A stretch of 64,000 bases of DNA from Hesseltinella vesiculosa (taxonomy: Eukaryota > Mucoromycota > Mucoromycetes > Mucorales > Cunninghamellaceae), in the NCBI GenBank assembly GCA_002104935.1, contig MCGT01000004.1, positions 806,001-870,000 of the forward strand. The letters run 5' to 3'. Shown one piece after another: positions 29,585-42,724 of this stretch (position 1 is the stretch's first letter; each line of letters opens with the position of its first letter). Under the pieces are notes generated by a model. It did not search any database. It was not told where the DNA came from and saw only the letters and a list, made by a program, of their open reading frames with translations. Both the position numbers and the translations under genes were made by a program.

Positions 29585-32500
29585 ATGTCTGCGTATACCA
29601 TTCACAAGGAACTGTTCCCACCTCAAACGGTGGAACATGTCGAACGAGCCTATTTTACCGATCCACAGACCGTCAATGTCATTGTCGCCAAAGATTCGCT
29701 CTTGCAAGTCTACCGATTTACCGAATCGGCCTCTGCCATGGCCTCCACTGACACCGATGATGCATTGAAGACCGATCCTGCCACCGTAACACCCAGCCAG
29801 CATCTCTGTGCATGAACTCGATACTAACCATCATTTCATCTCATCTAGGGCCATACCTATCCTAGCCTGAATGCGCTGGAGAACAATGTCATTAGCACCG
29901 CCCGCTTGGAACTTATCACCCAATTTAAGCTACAAGGCTCCGTCGCAGACATGGGCATTATTCGCACATGCTCACCTCGAGGGAACCAAGGCTGTGATAG
30001 CTTGCTTTTAGCCTTTGATGATGCAAAGGTAGGCACGGGCGTCAACAGGAAGCAGACGTACTGACCTTTTTTCCCTCCTTGCCAAGATGTCCCTGCTGGA
30101 GTGGTCGCCCGAGACAAACACCATTGTCACGGTGTCTCTTCATTTTTATGAGCGCGATGACCTGCGCAATGAATTTATCAACACGACCGAAACACCTTCG
30201 CTGCACGTCGATCCTCAACAACGGTGCGCCGTCCTGAATTTTTACAATGACAAGCTTGCGGTCTTGCCCTTCCGTCAACGAGATCAACTGGACGACGACG
30301 ACGAAGACATCAACACGTAAGACCCATCCCCAGCAGCCATGTCATAGCTCACCTCCTCTCTCTCTTTTCTTGATGTAGAAAACGACCCTTCAAGGACAGT
30401 TTTATCATTGACCTGAGCAAGGTGCATAAACCCATCAAACGAGTCATTCAAGTCACCTTTTTGTCCGATTACTATGAACCCATCCTAGCCATCCTGTATC
30501 AAACACAGCAAACATGGACAGGGTAAACGCGCTACAGGAAGACAGCGATGACCCTTACGCATTCTTTATTTTATAGGCAAATGCAAGAAGAAAAAGATAC
30601 CGCGGGCGTGGTGGTGGTGTCGTTGGACCTGACGGAAAATCTTTATCCTGTGATTTACACCGTCGATAAACTACCCTATGACAGCTTCCAGCTACTTGCA
30701 CTGCCGAAACCAGTGCATGGCATGATGGTTGTGTCACCCAATGCCGTACTCCATCTGTCGCAAGGATCGCCTGGCGTTGGCACGGCCGTCAATGGCTACA
30801 CCAAGCAAATCACTAGTTTCCATAATATGAAATACGACCAGGCCAACGTCTCACTGGGCGTCATGCTGGATGGCGCGCGGGCACTGTACCTAGGCAACGG
30901 CGTGGCCGCGATCTTTCTACAAAACGGTGACTGGCTACTCGTCAAGTTTGTGCAGGACGGCAATAAGGTGGTGTCCCTCCAATTGGTCCACTGCTCCTAC
31001 AGCCGCGTCGATCACGTCTCTGCTAACCGCAAGAACAAGTGGATCCACCCCGAACAGCCCATTGCCGTCATCCCCACCTGCGTCACCAACGTCAAGCAAG
31101 GCCAGTATTTTTTCCTGGGTAGCCGTGTTGGCGATTCTCTCTTGATCCAATGGCAGCACAACCCCCGTTACCGATCGTCGTTTTCTGGTAAGACAAGCGT
31201 CCCATCGATAAGGATACTCACCTATTATTTTTTCCCCCCCTCTCCTGCTTATAGAAAAGGATTTCACCTTTCGCGTGTGCGATCAGCTGGTCAACACTGG
31301 CCCCATTGTCGACATGGCCATTGGCAATATCGACGGCGACACCACCATCCAAAAGGACCTTCGCCCGGATCTTGACCTGGTGTGCTGCTCAGGCTATGGC
31401 AACAACGGCGGCTTGTCTATCTTCCGCCGCCACATCAAACCCTTCTCTCATTTTTACTCGGACCAATCCGACTGCCAGGCCATCTGGTCCATCAAATGCA
31501 GCACCGGCAAATCTGACCGCATCACCGAGCTCGGGCCCTCCACCATCGACGTGTCCCAGCAAAACGATCTCAACCTCGACCAAACGCACGACAAACTTCT
31601 GGTCATCAGTATGTCCAACAACACAAAGGTACCTGCCCTCCTTCACTGCCGCCCAGCCTTCTGATTTTATTTATTCCGCAGGTCCTGAAAGCAGGTGAAT
31701 CGCTGGAAGAAATGGAAAACTCAGGCTTCTACACACGCGGCCCAACCGTCAAGGTCGCCACCATTCTTGACCAAACACGCATTGTGCAAGTCCATGAAAA
31801 AGGCATATACCAATTGACTCCTGGTAAGAAAGAAAGAGGAGAAAGTGCTTTGGAAACTTATTGCATCCTTGTGTCATCCTTGTGTCAATGTAGAGGGCAA
31901 ACGGCTGGAACAAGTGACTATCCGAGATTCTCGAGTCATGGAGGCTGCCGTCCATGACCCCTATGTGTTGCTGTTGCTGGAAAACAAAACCATCCACATC
32001 TATCAATTGGACGACACAAACAAGCTGACCATGCTACCTTTGCCGTCCCACCTCAACGTAAGACCAAAGCCTGGTGGTAGGCGGCCAGACAATCTCAGTC
32101 CCGCTTTTTTTTTTTTCCAGTCACCCAAGAACATCGATACGGCCACCATCTTTGCAGATACCTCAGGCATCTTTTCATCCATTCAGAGCAAACTGGAAGC
32201 TCAGGCTACGGCTGGTCAACGACGTTCCGCTCCACAAAAACGACGTGCCACCGACGCTTTGGATTCTGGTATCGCCCCCAAAAAGCAAGTTCTCAGCAAT
32301 GACATGGATGATATCGACATGGACCTGTATGGTGACGATGACGAAGACAAGGAACCCGAGTCATCCCCAGCTGCAGCCCACCCTCCATCTCTGGCCAATC
32401 CAGGCATCGACGACGACATGGATGACGATTTGTATGGCGATGACACTGCCGAAGCACCGCCACCAGACTCGCCACCTACCAACGGGATCGAGGTCGATGC

Positions 32501-35170
32501 CAACAATGTCAGCATCGTCGGTGGATTCAAAGAAATCTCACAGATGGTCACTCTGTGGTGTACAGTGTACACAGACAATGACGCCTACACCGTTTTTAGC
32601 CTGCCTGACTTTAAGGAACTGTTCCACGTGCCTAGGCTGTCATTGCTACCTGAGCTTTTGACCGACCAGCCATCCTCTACAGCTGCTGACGCCTCTGCTC
32701 CCAGCAACCCCCTGCTGTCGGATGTCAAGATCCGGGAACTGCTCCTAACCAACATTGGCAAAGATCGCAAAGACCCTTACTTGGTGGTAAGTGCTAGCAA
32801 TTAGAAAAAAAACAACAACCAAAAAGCGGCATGTTTCTCATTTTTTGAACGTGCCCTAGCTGCGCACATCCACCAATGACGTGGTGATTTACAAAGCCTT
32901 TGCCTATGTGCCCAATGAAAGCGATGAGACCAATGAGCCAGTTCTGGACCCCCATCGACTCGGCGTCCGGTTCTCTCGGATTCAACACGACACAGTATCT
33001 CACTACCGCGTAGATCAGGATGGCGAACGCGAAGCCCAATGGCAGGCCCAGGTGCAACGGGAACGCATGGATCAAGATAACCTTGTGGTGGAGCTCTTTG
33101 ATGACGACCAGAAGAAAAAGAAGAAGAAGAAGAAACACATTCCTCGACCTAGACGATTGCAGTTCCTGACGACTTTTACCGATGTTGCTGGCTACACCGG
33201 CGTCTTCGTGGCTGGCCGCCAGCCGCTGTGGCTGATGGCCTCCTCCAAAAGCTTTGTCCGTGTCCACCCCATGAAATCCGACCATCCAATCCTCGCCTTT
33301 TCCCAATTCCACAACGTCAATTGCCGCCATGGTTTCATCACCATTGATACCAATGTAGGTTTTGGAGAATGGGAAAAAAAAAGATTCGCCATCTTGAGCT
33401 CATTTTATTTATGGGGTCGTTAGTCACGTCTGCGTTTTTGCACGTTACCCGATGAAAACTATGACATGGACTGGCTTGTGAAAAAGGTGCCTCTTGGTCG
33501 GACAGTGCACAAGATCCGGTACCATCCAGAAATGTGTGTGTATGCCGTGCTTGTGTCGCAAGATGAACCCATTGACATTGTGCATGCTGCGCCACCTCCA
33601 TCGAAACCCGCCCCCGCCGTGGTGCCTGGTCACACGCCTACAACCATCTCCACCAACGCCGACGAGAATGGTTCATCACCTCCAGAACAAGCATCGTCCC
33701 CTTCGGCCGCGTCTCAGTCCGACCAGCCTGACAACGACCAGCCCAAATCTGACCAACCCGAGCCTCCTGGCAGTCCATCCAATGCATCCATGGTGTCACA
33801 GCAAGACTCAGAATACACCCCGCGCGATCCTGGCGCTTTCCTGCCCATGCTGGGCAAGTTCTCACTTCTGCTGATCTCGCCTGTCACCTGGGAAACTGTC
33901 GATGAGTTCGAATTTGATACCTTTGACCATGGTGTGTCACTGGAATGTATGTCCCTGGAATCGCAGCAGACAACGTCTGGCCGCAAATCCTTCATCGTCC
34001 TTGGCACCGGTGTGCTTCGTGGTGAAGACATTGCCATGCGAGGCTCGGTAAGTCTAGCCACCCAGAGAGAAAAGGGAGAGGGCTCACCTATTCCTTTTTT
34101 TTTTTTTTTTTAGATCTTTGTGTTTGAAATCATCGAAGTGGTTCCTGAACTAGACAATCCGCAAACAAACCACAAATTCAAACTGCTGAAGAAAGAAGAT
34201 GTCAAGGGTTCGGTGTCGTCCATGTGTGAAGTGAGCGGGCATATTGCCGCCAGCATCGGCTCCAAGGTGTTTGTGTACAGCTTCGAAGATAACGAAAGTC
34301 TTGTGGGTGTGGCCTTTATCGATGTCCAGATCTATGTTACTTGCATGCAGTCCATCAAAAACTACATCCTCTTGGGCGACGTGCAGCGGTCCGTGTGGTT
34401 CCTCGGTTTTCAATTGGAGCCCACCAAGCTGGTCCTCCTCGGCAAGGATTACCAGAATTTTGAAGTGGCTGCCGTCAACTTTGTCATCAATGACAAGGCT
34501 CTCTATTTAATGGTCTGCGATGCCTATGACAACATGGATATCTACCAATATGCTCCCTACCGTAAGCTCCCCTCTCCCTTTGCTTGACTTGTAGCACCGC
34601 TCACTTTTTTTTTTTTTTTTTTCCTTTGAATCTCAATGTAGATTTACAATCGATCTCAGGTCAAAAACTTATCCGACGTGGCGATTACCACATTGGCTCT
34701 CAGGTGCGAACGATGATTCGCATGCCAAAGATCATTGTTGGGAGCAATGGCCAGTATGTATACAGCAACTCGGCATTTTGTCTCTGCGGATCCTACACTG
34801 GCAGCATCGGCGTCTTTGCTCCATTACCAGAAAAAACGTTTAAACGCTTACATACCCTCTACAGCCAACTGGTCAACAGTATCCCGCATGTCGCTGGTCT
34901 AAACCCAAGAGCGTATAGGTAGGAAACAAACATCGTCTGTATGGCACCGAACACCAGGCACTCACTTCTTTTTAAAGATACATCAAAGGCACCAAGCAGC
35001 GTCTTGCCTCGAACCGTAACCGAGCTGTGCTGGATGGCGGCATCCTCTCTCAGTTTGTCTGCCTGCCTGTCGACCGCCAAACTGAACTGACAAGACAAAT
35101 CGGCTCCACCACCAAAAGAATCATGGAAGACATCGTTGACACCATGAACATAAGCATAGACCACTTTTAA
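29585..35170 (+). CDS. CFT1: Cleavage and polyadenylation factor subunit CFT1 (CPSF160)
   Basis: Fourteen exons: 29585-29785, 29849-30028, 30087-30316, 30379-30522, 30577-31187, 31255-31628, 31682-31823, 31894-32057, 32121-32786, 32860-33354, 33424-34047, 34114-34561, 34642-34918 and 34978-35170; about 1582 residues. The N-terminal part is a beta-propeller typical of the CPSF-A/MMS1 family. The middle has an acidic, proline-rich insert (MDLYGDDDEDKEPESS) and, later, eight lysines in a row. The C-terminal CPSF_A domain is clear: IFVFEIIE, VKGSVSSMCEVSGHIAASIG, YVTCMQSIKNYILLGDVQRS and FLGFQLEPTKLVLLGKDYQN, ending RIMEDIVDTMNISIDHF. CFT1 scaffolds the AAUAAA-recognition module that cleaves and polyadenylates mRNA in the nucleus. 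Confidence 0.96.
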
Positions 35171-35679
35171 AGGAAACCAGGAACGAAGAATTAAAAAAAA
35201 AATTGTAAAGTTTTTCAGTTTATTATTCCTGGGCAAAGCACACAGGACGGTGTGGCCCTCGGTTCGGTAGCCTACTGTACCTGAATAAGAGACATCCATA
35301 GCATGCTAGACTGCGGCTTCAGCCTGCCCTATTTCATGCAACAAGTTCTGTGAAGGGCAGTGCTGACGGTGAAGCCCCTTCTCTCGTATCATGGCAGCCT
35401 TGAATACGAACATGCACGGGAAGATAGCCAGCTAGCTTGAGCACACATATAGTTTCTAAATGGGTGCTTCTTTTACAAGTAACGGACCCTTTTTTGGGTT
35501 CTAGGTTGAAGAGAAGAACACAAGGAGTGGACAGGCTTATTTTTTTTTTTTTTTTTTGCTGGGTCTTGCCCGCGCCGGGGTTACAAAAATCACAAAGGCA
35601 CACAAAAGAATCAAAAGGAGTTGGCAGTTGGGCTTTTTTTTTTTTTTTCTTCCTCTTCCTCTTTCTTTGTATTGCAAAA
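35171..35679. other. Intergenic region between CFT1 and eS28
   Basis: T tracts at 35540-35556 and 35633-35648. No gene seen. Confidence 0.5.
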
Positions 35680-36221
35680 ATGGTACGTACACTCCACGAT
35701 GAACAACAGATGAATAGACGATGCACATTCCGTTGGACGACCAGGAGGATAGATGGACAGCATGATCAACGGGGATAGGATGGGATGGATGTTGGATGGA
35801 TGGATGCATGAAAAAAATATCATGAACCATGGTACACATGGGCGGCCATCGCCAACGAATTCTCATCCAACAGCCATTCCTCGGCCATCATCATCGAGCA
35901 ATCACGACAGCATCTTCCGGAAAGCTACATCTGCATTGCATCCGTTGTTCATTGTTATCATCGAAGCAAAGAATAGGGAACTGATGCTCTTTTTTGTTTT
36001 TTTTTTCTTTTCTCTAGGATGCTCAAAAGACTCCTGTTAAGCTCGCCAAGGTGATCAAGGTTCTTGGCCGTACCGGCTCTCGTGGTGGTGTCACCCAAGT
36101 CCGTGTTGAATTCATGGACGATTCCAACCGTAGCATCATCCGTAACGTCAAGGGTCCCGTCCGTGAAAACGATATCTTGTGTCTTTTGGAATCCGAACGT
36201 GAAGCTCGTCGTCTCCGTTAA
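35680..36221 (+). CDS. RPS28: 40S ribosomal protein eS28
   Basis: Two coding exons: 35680-35682 (ATG only, donor GTACGT) and 36018-36221; 68 residues. The protein is a complete eS28: [67 protein letters not shown]. It sits near the mRNA exit region of the small subunit. The 335-bp intron is the longest interrupting a small gene here and could host regulatory or snoRNA sequence, although I see no convincing C/D or H/ACA boxes. The gene is convergent with MRI1. Confidence 0.97.
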
Positions 36222-36384
36222 ACTCTTCAACTTCTCGACTCTGCACTCTTCCAATGCCACACCACTTTATAAAAAAATCCTAAACATTCTTTGTTTACGC
36301 AGCATTTGCCCATTGGCCTTTTTTTTTTTTTTTTTTGCTTCTCACAATGGAAAGGAGTGTAAAAATATCTAGAGGGGGAGGCGT

Positions 36385-37651
36385 TTATTGGGATTGGAGA
36401 AAGGCAGCCATGTCAAAGGCGTCTTGGCCAGGTTGCTTGACAACAACCCCTCGTTCAGTCACAATAGCCGAGATCAGGTTGCTTGGTGTGACGTCAAAAC
36501 TTGGGTTCCAGACGCCAATGTGTTGGGCAGCGGTGCGGACAGAGGTGGGTGTAGGCTTGCCATCCAAGAACTGCACGCCAGAGGTGTTGACCAGTTCTTC
36601 TGCTGGACGCTCTTCAATAACAATGTCCTTGCCCGTGGCCGTCAGCAGATCCACCGACGTTGAGGGAGCGGCCACGATGAACAGGATGCCGTGGTGTTTG
36701 GCGGTGATGGCCAGTTGGTAGGTGCCAATCTTGTTGGCTGTGTCGCCATTGGCAGCCACTCGGTCCGCACCCACAATGATGGCTTGCACGTTGGGACGCA
36801 ACTTCAGCAAAGCCGACGCCATGGAGTCACAGATCAAAGTGGCGGGGATTTGCTCGTACACTAATTCGTAGGCTGTCAGGCGCGACCCTTGATTGTAAGG
36901 ACGGGTCTCGGTGCAGTAAGCGTGGGTCAGTTGTTGCCGCTTGTGCAAGTCGCGAATGATCCCCAGCGCAGTACCCCAGCCGGCAGTGGCTAGCGATCTT
37001 CACAGCGTGATAACAATAGATGAGATGCCAAGTAATAAAAAAAAAATAATGAGTTACCCAGTGTTGCAGTGGGTCAGGACACTGATGTCTTGAGCTTGTT
37101 GGGCATGTTCCACAATGAAATCAGCACCAAACTTGCCGATGTTCTTGTTATCTTGCACATCGTCGATCAGCATTTGCTCGGCAGCCTGGACATAGGCAGC
37201 CACCACGGTATCGGCCGAGGCGCCCGCGGCCGAGGCCGTTTGTTGGTTCAGGGCGCTCAGTTTGGCTGCCGCATCGAACAAGTTGACGGCCGTGGGCCGA
37301 GACGTTTTGAGATAAGCAAGCGAGTCCTCCAAGAACTGAAGGGCTTGCTGGGCTGATTGGAATTCACCATTGGCATGCCGGGTCTGGACGTCGACGGCCA
37401 GCGACAAGGCTGCCACAATGGCAATCGCAGGGGCTCCCCGGGTCTTCATGGTCTTGATGGCAGCATGGCCATGTTGAATGGTGGCGATGGTCTCGTAGAC
37501 AGTTTCGTGCGGCAGGGCCAGTTGATCCAAGATCTCAAGCTTACCGGATGTATATTTGATAGCTTCCAAAGTAGGTCCTATGAAATAAAGGCAACACAAC
37601 CATGTTATGCTCGATCCGTGCTCTTATCAAAAATGCTTTACCAGTTGACAT
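36385..37651 (-). CDS. MRI1: Methylthioribose-1-phosphate isomerase
   Basis: Three exons: 37642-37651, 37058-37577 and 36385-36997; 380 residues. It begins [20 protein letters not shown] and contains [20 protein letters not shown], the catalytic cysteine in [38 protein letters not shown], the catalytic aspartate in [20 protein letters not shown] and the C-terminal [18 protein letters not shown]. This is a complete eIF2B-related aldose-ketose isomerase of the cytosolic methionine salvage pathway, converting 5-methylthioribose-1-phosphate to the ribulose form. The first exon encodes only MST plus one base. It is divergent from the BYE1-like gene with 212 bp between starts. Confidence 0.96.
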
Positions 37652-37863
37652 TGCTAGGAGACGAAAAGAATAAGGTTTTCGCCCTTTCTCGCCCATTTTT
37701 TTTTAAAAAAGTGGCAAAAATGTCAGAGCCAATGAGAGTTTGTTCTCTTTCAGTCACGCCTTTTTTTTCTTCCCACTCTATGACAACTTTTTTTTCTCAT
37801 TTTTTTTTTCTCTTTCTTTTACAGCCCTTTCATTGTTTTTACTTTTTTTTTTTTCCTGCCATT

Positions 37864-38991
37864 ATGGATCTTGATGACTTTGTCAACTTGCATCCACACT
37901 CTGATGGATCGACGCAGGACCTACCGGACTATATGACAATGGACACTGACAAGAAAGAGACGAGCCCCGCCACCACAGCAACGACACAACCATTAATGTA
38001 CAATGCACCTTGGCAAAGCGACCTGGCCCAACCCAATGCTTTGGATCATTCCTATATGATGACCTTTGATCAGCCCCAGACCCCAGCCACGCCGACGGCG
38101 GCCTCATGGCCCATGCATTTGAATCCTTCGGTTCTGCAAAGCATCACTGGGTACCTGACCGACTACATGACGCCGCAGATGCTGTCACTGAATCCCAATC
38201 AGGTCTTTGCGTCATCTGTCTCGGACATGGACACTTCTCTGCCTCCAGATCTGCCCCAAACATCCCAGCCGGCCGAGATCTCGCCTTCTTCGTCCCAGCC
38301 TGATAAACCTGCCTTGCCTCAGCCCGAGTCTGTGGCCAACATTGCTACCCAACCTGACCAAGGCCGCGTTACCCGCTCTCGGACAAAACGTGCCTTGCCT
38401 CTTGATACCACGACTGCCTCGCCTGTCATCTCATCCTCTGACCACGAAGATTATATCCCCAACAAACGACGAAAAGCGAAACTCTACTGCGTTTGCCAAC
38501 AGCCCTATGACGGCGAACCCATGGTCCAATGTGATGATTGTCAAGAATGGTAAGTGGATAAAAAAAAAATAACAGCGTCGCTTAACGTTGAGGCTTTCCT
38601 AGGTTTCACTGTGTGTGCATGGATTTGGACCCTGATCAGGTCGAAGACGTCGATTGGGTATGCGAAGGCTGCTTAGAAAAAGGTAAATCATTGTCATCCC
38701 TTCCCCTACCCAGTCATTATCTTATTCACCGCGAGAGGGCTATGGGGAGACAAATAGGCAGGCGGCCGCTGGCTGACGGAAGTGAGAGGAACAAGAAAAC
38801 AGCCCAAGTGGAATGGCTGGGGTCTTTTTCACTTCTTCTTGTCCTTTATCCTTCTTGGCCCTCTCCCTCTCTTTTACTTGCTCCCATTTTAATAAAAAAA
38901 AATCTAACAAACCGTTGTCTTTTTTTTTTTGTCTTAAAACCCTGTTCGGTTTGGAATTAGGCCGTGCCACAGAATCGCAAAAAGAATTGCA

Positions 38992-39040
<49 letters not shown>

Positions 39041-40670
39041 AACTTTTTTTTTCTATTTTATCTGTTTCAAGAACACGACGTCATCATCAACCCGATCGTC
39101 ACCATTGCACAAATGTCTATTGCCATCATGCAACAACAGTACCCGGCCAGACAGCTATTGCAGCAACACATGTGCCAAACAGCATGCACAGGAATCTGCT
39201 TCCAGCACCAAAAAACCAAACACGACACGATCTCGTAGCGCCAGCAACAAGAAACAATCCACTCCTCCTCCTCCTACTGTCGCTGCCGTGTCAGTCATGG
39301 ATCTCGTGCGAAAGAATGTTACAAAGTCTTTGACAGCTGCCTTGGTCAGCATCCTGACATCGCTGCAGCGCTTGCCCACCGAACTTCAGCAACAAGTTTC
39401 CACTGGACCTCTGGAAATGGCCCAGGCAATGGCCAGCAAGCTAGAACAAGGCCTCTTTGAACACTGGACAACACCCCCCACCCCGACCACCACAGCCCAC
39501 TTTGATGCAGAAGCCAACTACAAGGCCAGGGTCCGGTCATTGCTGCACAACCTCCGAGACAAGAACAACCAAGGCTTCCAAGAACGCGTGGTCTGCGGTG
39601 ACATCTCCATCGACGACCTGGCTACCATGACAGCCGAGGACATGGCCAACCCAGCCTTGCGCTCCATGTCAGCCAGCCTGCGTGAACAGAGCCTGAAGAA
39701 CTCCATCCTGCCCACAGCCCCTTCACTCCCGCTCGTGAAGAAAACACACAAAGGTGAAGTCGTCATGTCCCAAGTGTCGGATAACAACCATGTCAGCAAC
39801 AGCCAAAGCTCCACCCCTGGTCACCTCTCCTACCGCCGACCGCAAATGATTGCCGCAGATCGAAACCAACCCAACCCAACCAACATCCCACCAACCACTG
39901 CCCCTAAACATCCACACGATCACAAGGAAAACACAAGCGCCCCGCCCTCCAGCTTGTCCCCCTCGGCTGAGACTTCTCATCCCGATGTATACCAAAAGCT
40001 GTTCGGCAACGCCCCTGCCCCTCTGACCTCCACCCATGACACAAGCACCCAGCGTACCAACATTGATCTCGAACAGATGTATGACGATGATGAAGAAGGC
40101 GTCCAGCTGGACATTGGTGACGACGACAAACTGATCGAACGGCGCTATGGTGAAGCTGCCTACCTCTGGCACGGCAAGGTCGTCATGCCCGAAGTCGCCA
40201 ACTTTGTTGCCAAGGCCAAGCAAGTCGGTGGCCGCAGCCTGTCCAAGAAAGAATGGCAAACCCTCCTGGCCACCGGCTCCCTCTTTGTCGAGGGTCGCAT
40301 CCCTACCGCCTCGGCCAACAACTACTTGATGTCACTGCAGGCGCGCAGCGACAAGTACGACTTTGCGCTTCTATTGGTTCAATGCGACACCGCTGCTGGA
40401 GGGGCATCCAGTGAACGACAGATGCAATCGCTATTAACGCATCTCATCTACAAGGAGCGCTATGGTGTTGTGGGCCGTGACAAAGCCAAAATCAAGGATT
40501 TTTACCTGATCCCTCTGGACCGTGACCATCACATTCCTCGTTATTTGCAGTCGATGGTTGATGCTTCGACCTTTGGCCCTGCCTCCCCCTCCCCCACCTC
40601 TCCCTTGACAAGCACGGATGGCTTTTTAGCCGTCCTTATTCTCCCCAAGCCCCTTGCTTCCTCGTCTTGA
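37864..40670 (+). CDS. BYE1: BYE1-like PHD / TFIIS-central / SPOC protein
   Basis: Four exons: 37864-38549, 38603-38682, 38961-38992 and 39072-40670; 798 residues. The first 200 residues are disordered. A PHD finger at about 208-258 reads YCVCQQPYDGEPMVQCDDCQ, EWFHCVCMDL, VDWVCEGCLEK. A second cysteine cluster follows (HKCLLPSCN, YCSNTCAKQHAQ). The TFIIS central domain is next (MDLVRKNVTKSLTAALV, YKARVRSLLHNLRDKNNQGF, VVCGDISIDDLATMTAEDMA). The SPOC domain is near the C terminus (LWHGKVVMPEVANFVAKAKQ, PRYLQSMVDAS). This is the Bye1/PHF3/DIDO architecture, which binds RNA polymerase II and H3K4me3 and affects elongation. The third intron starts with GT followed by 44 A residues. Confidence 0.93.
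38995..39038 (+). repeat. A44 homopolymer directly after a splice donor
   Basis: 44 consecutive A residues follow the GT of the third intron of the BYE1-like gene. Longest homopolymer in the window; its length may be affected by assembly. Confidence 0.85.
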
Positions 40671-41547
40671 ACATCTTCCCATCACCCCTTCTCTCTCTGT
40701 GGTCCTCCCTTGCCGCTCACGATTTACCCTTTTCTCTTTCCCCTCAGTCAAATAAAAAAAAATGACGTGTTTTTTTTTTCCTTCCGAGTCAAAAGCTGAT
40801 TAAAAAAAAAGCTCTGTGCATTCCTCCTTGATTTTTGGTAGAGCACGTAATGAACCAAAATGCGCGTCTTGAATTAAATTCTGCACAAGGAAATCGCGTG
40901 TTTTCACTGATGCTAAGCAAGGAATGCCTCGGAGAATCAACTTCTTTCCCCCCTTGAACATGATCCTCTTGCGCTCCCCCTCCCATTTTTTTTTCTGTCC
41001 CCCCTTTGTTCCTATCACTGTAAAATTCCAATTTGATCTAAACCTAACTGAGGTTTTTGAAGAAAAAATCAAGTCGTCAGTCATCCCTTGCTCTTCCCCA
41101 CACAGAGGGCCACTCTTCAACAAGCATTTTCTCTGTACGAAAACACGGCAACGAGATTTCTGCCTAGACACTTGAACTATTTTATTACCCACAATGACTG
41201 TTTATTATTTACTTTCTGGTTAAAGCTGGGACAAACTGGTCGGGCCAGTCGCTGTTTGAACGCAGTATTTTCTTCCAAATGCACCCTTACTTTGCCAGAG
41301 TGGGGACACCAAATAAGACCTTTTTGTGTATAAAGAGAAAAAAAAAACCACAAAAAAGGTAATAAGGGAAGAAAAACGTAGAGTGGGTATAACCAAAATT
41401 GCCCTGATTTCCCCCGATTTTTTTTTCTTTTTTTTTTGCATTTCTTTTAAATCCCCCTTTTTTTGCGCCCTTTTTTTAATTTTTGCCTTTTAACTTCTTG
41501 ACCTTGGTTTCTTTTTTATACCCTATTCAAAGCTTTTGAGTAAAATT
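40671..41547. other. Intergenic region between BYE1 and the PH-domain gene
   Basis: Contains the BYE1 3' end and T-rich upstream sequence of the next gene. No other gene seen. Confidence 0.5.
40751..40756 (+). promoter_or_regulatory. Candidate poly(A) signal of the BYE1-like gene
   Basis: AATAAA 81 bp after the stop, followed by an A run. Confidence 0.45.
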
Positions 41548-42402
41548 ATGTTCTCATGCTTCAGTAAAGATACTCGACGCCAATGAAAAAGGAAAAACAA
41601 ACCGAGACGAGCGTCGGCACTTATTATTTTTTCATAGAGCCACCATGGAAACGACGAAAAACTCAGGCAGTCGGTTCAATCAAACCCATTCCTGAATCAA
41701 CCCTGTTCTCGGCCAGCCTGCCACTTGTACAAAGAATAGATACCAAGACGGAGAGCCAATGCTCGACCCAGCTTTTACCACCTCCTTCCTACGACCAGCC
41801 GCCACTGCAAATTCATCCTGTTGAGCCTCGGGAAGAAGAAGGCAACGAGGATCTACCCCCCTATGAATGCACCGTTTCCTGGATGGACTATACATTTTTG
41901 AAAAAGGAAATGGACGCGCCTCATAAACAAGCCAGATATCGATATTGGAGGTAAGAAAAAGTGGAGAGACAGCTTAAAAGTAACCTCTTTGCTTGCTTGG
42001 ACGGCTTGTAGAAAAGTGTATCTTGTTCTTTGGGGCACCACCATTCGAGCCTATAAAAAGATACCCAAAGACTTTGATCAAGTCAATGGTAAATCCAAGA
42101 AACCACTATGGTGCTATTCCATGCAACACGCCGAGGCTGGTCTCGCAACGGATTATCGCAAACGAAGGAACGTCATCCGCCTACGCATCCACCAAGGCCC
42201 TCAATTCATCATCCGAACCAATAGCGACCAAGATCAGCTGCTCTGGCTTGAGCATATCCAAGCCTCCGTCAATGTCAGCTTGGATTTAGACGATCGGAAA
42301 ATGCCCTACTTCATCACTTCTTCCCGGCGACGGGCCCGCCGTGCTCGATTGGCGCATGACCCAATTCTTTATCACCGTTTACGTGAAGGTCCCTTGATAT
42401 GA
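41548..42402 (+). CDS. PH-domain protein
   Basis: Three exons: 41548-41563, 41638-41950 and 42012-42402; 239 residues beginning MFSCFKPPWKRRKTQ after splicing. Residues about 85-205 look like a pleckstrin-homology domain: YECTVSWMDYTFLKKEMD, RYRYWRKVYLVLWGTTIRAY, NVIRLRIHQGPQFIIRTNSD and the closing helix LLWLEHIQASVNVSL. The C terminus is arginine-rich (SRRRARRARLAHD). PH domains of this type recruit proteins to phosphoinositide membranes; partners are unknown. The first exon is chosen because the longer frame starting at 41583 has no better support and the splice gives a clean N terminus. Confidence 0.75.
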
Positions 42403-42441
42403 AAAAAAAAAAAGAAGCCTACGGCGCCCTTATGTTTCATT

Positions 42442-42447
42442 AATAAA
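42442..42447 (+). promoter_or_regulatory. Candidate poly(A) signal of the PH-domain gene
   Basis: AATAAA 40 bp after the stop codon. Confidence 0.45.
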
Positions 42448-42687
42448 GTATAGCCGGGAAAGCACGATAATCACTCCTCTAGATTTCATTGGCTGAGTTT
42501 CACCCCCTCTTGTTGTTCCAGACAGTTTTTCTTCTTTGTTCATGCAAGAAGCGTCCATGAAAAAGAGCGGCGCGCAAATTTTGACAGATTGATTTCTTTT
42601 GGCTCGAATTTTTTTCATTCTCGGATACATAACCGAAGATGTGGTGGTCAAATTTAACCCATGATTTCGGCTTTAAGAATGCAGCCC

Positions 42688-42690
<3 letters not shown>

Positions 42691-42722
<32 letters not shown>
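42691..42722. repeat. (TC)16 microsatellite
   Basis: Sixteen uninterrupted TC units in an intergenic region. Confidence 0.95.
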
Positions 42723-42724
<2 letters not shown>

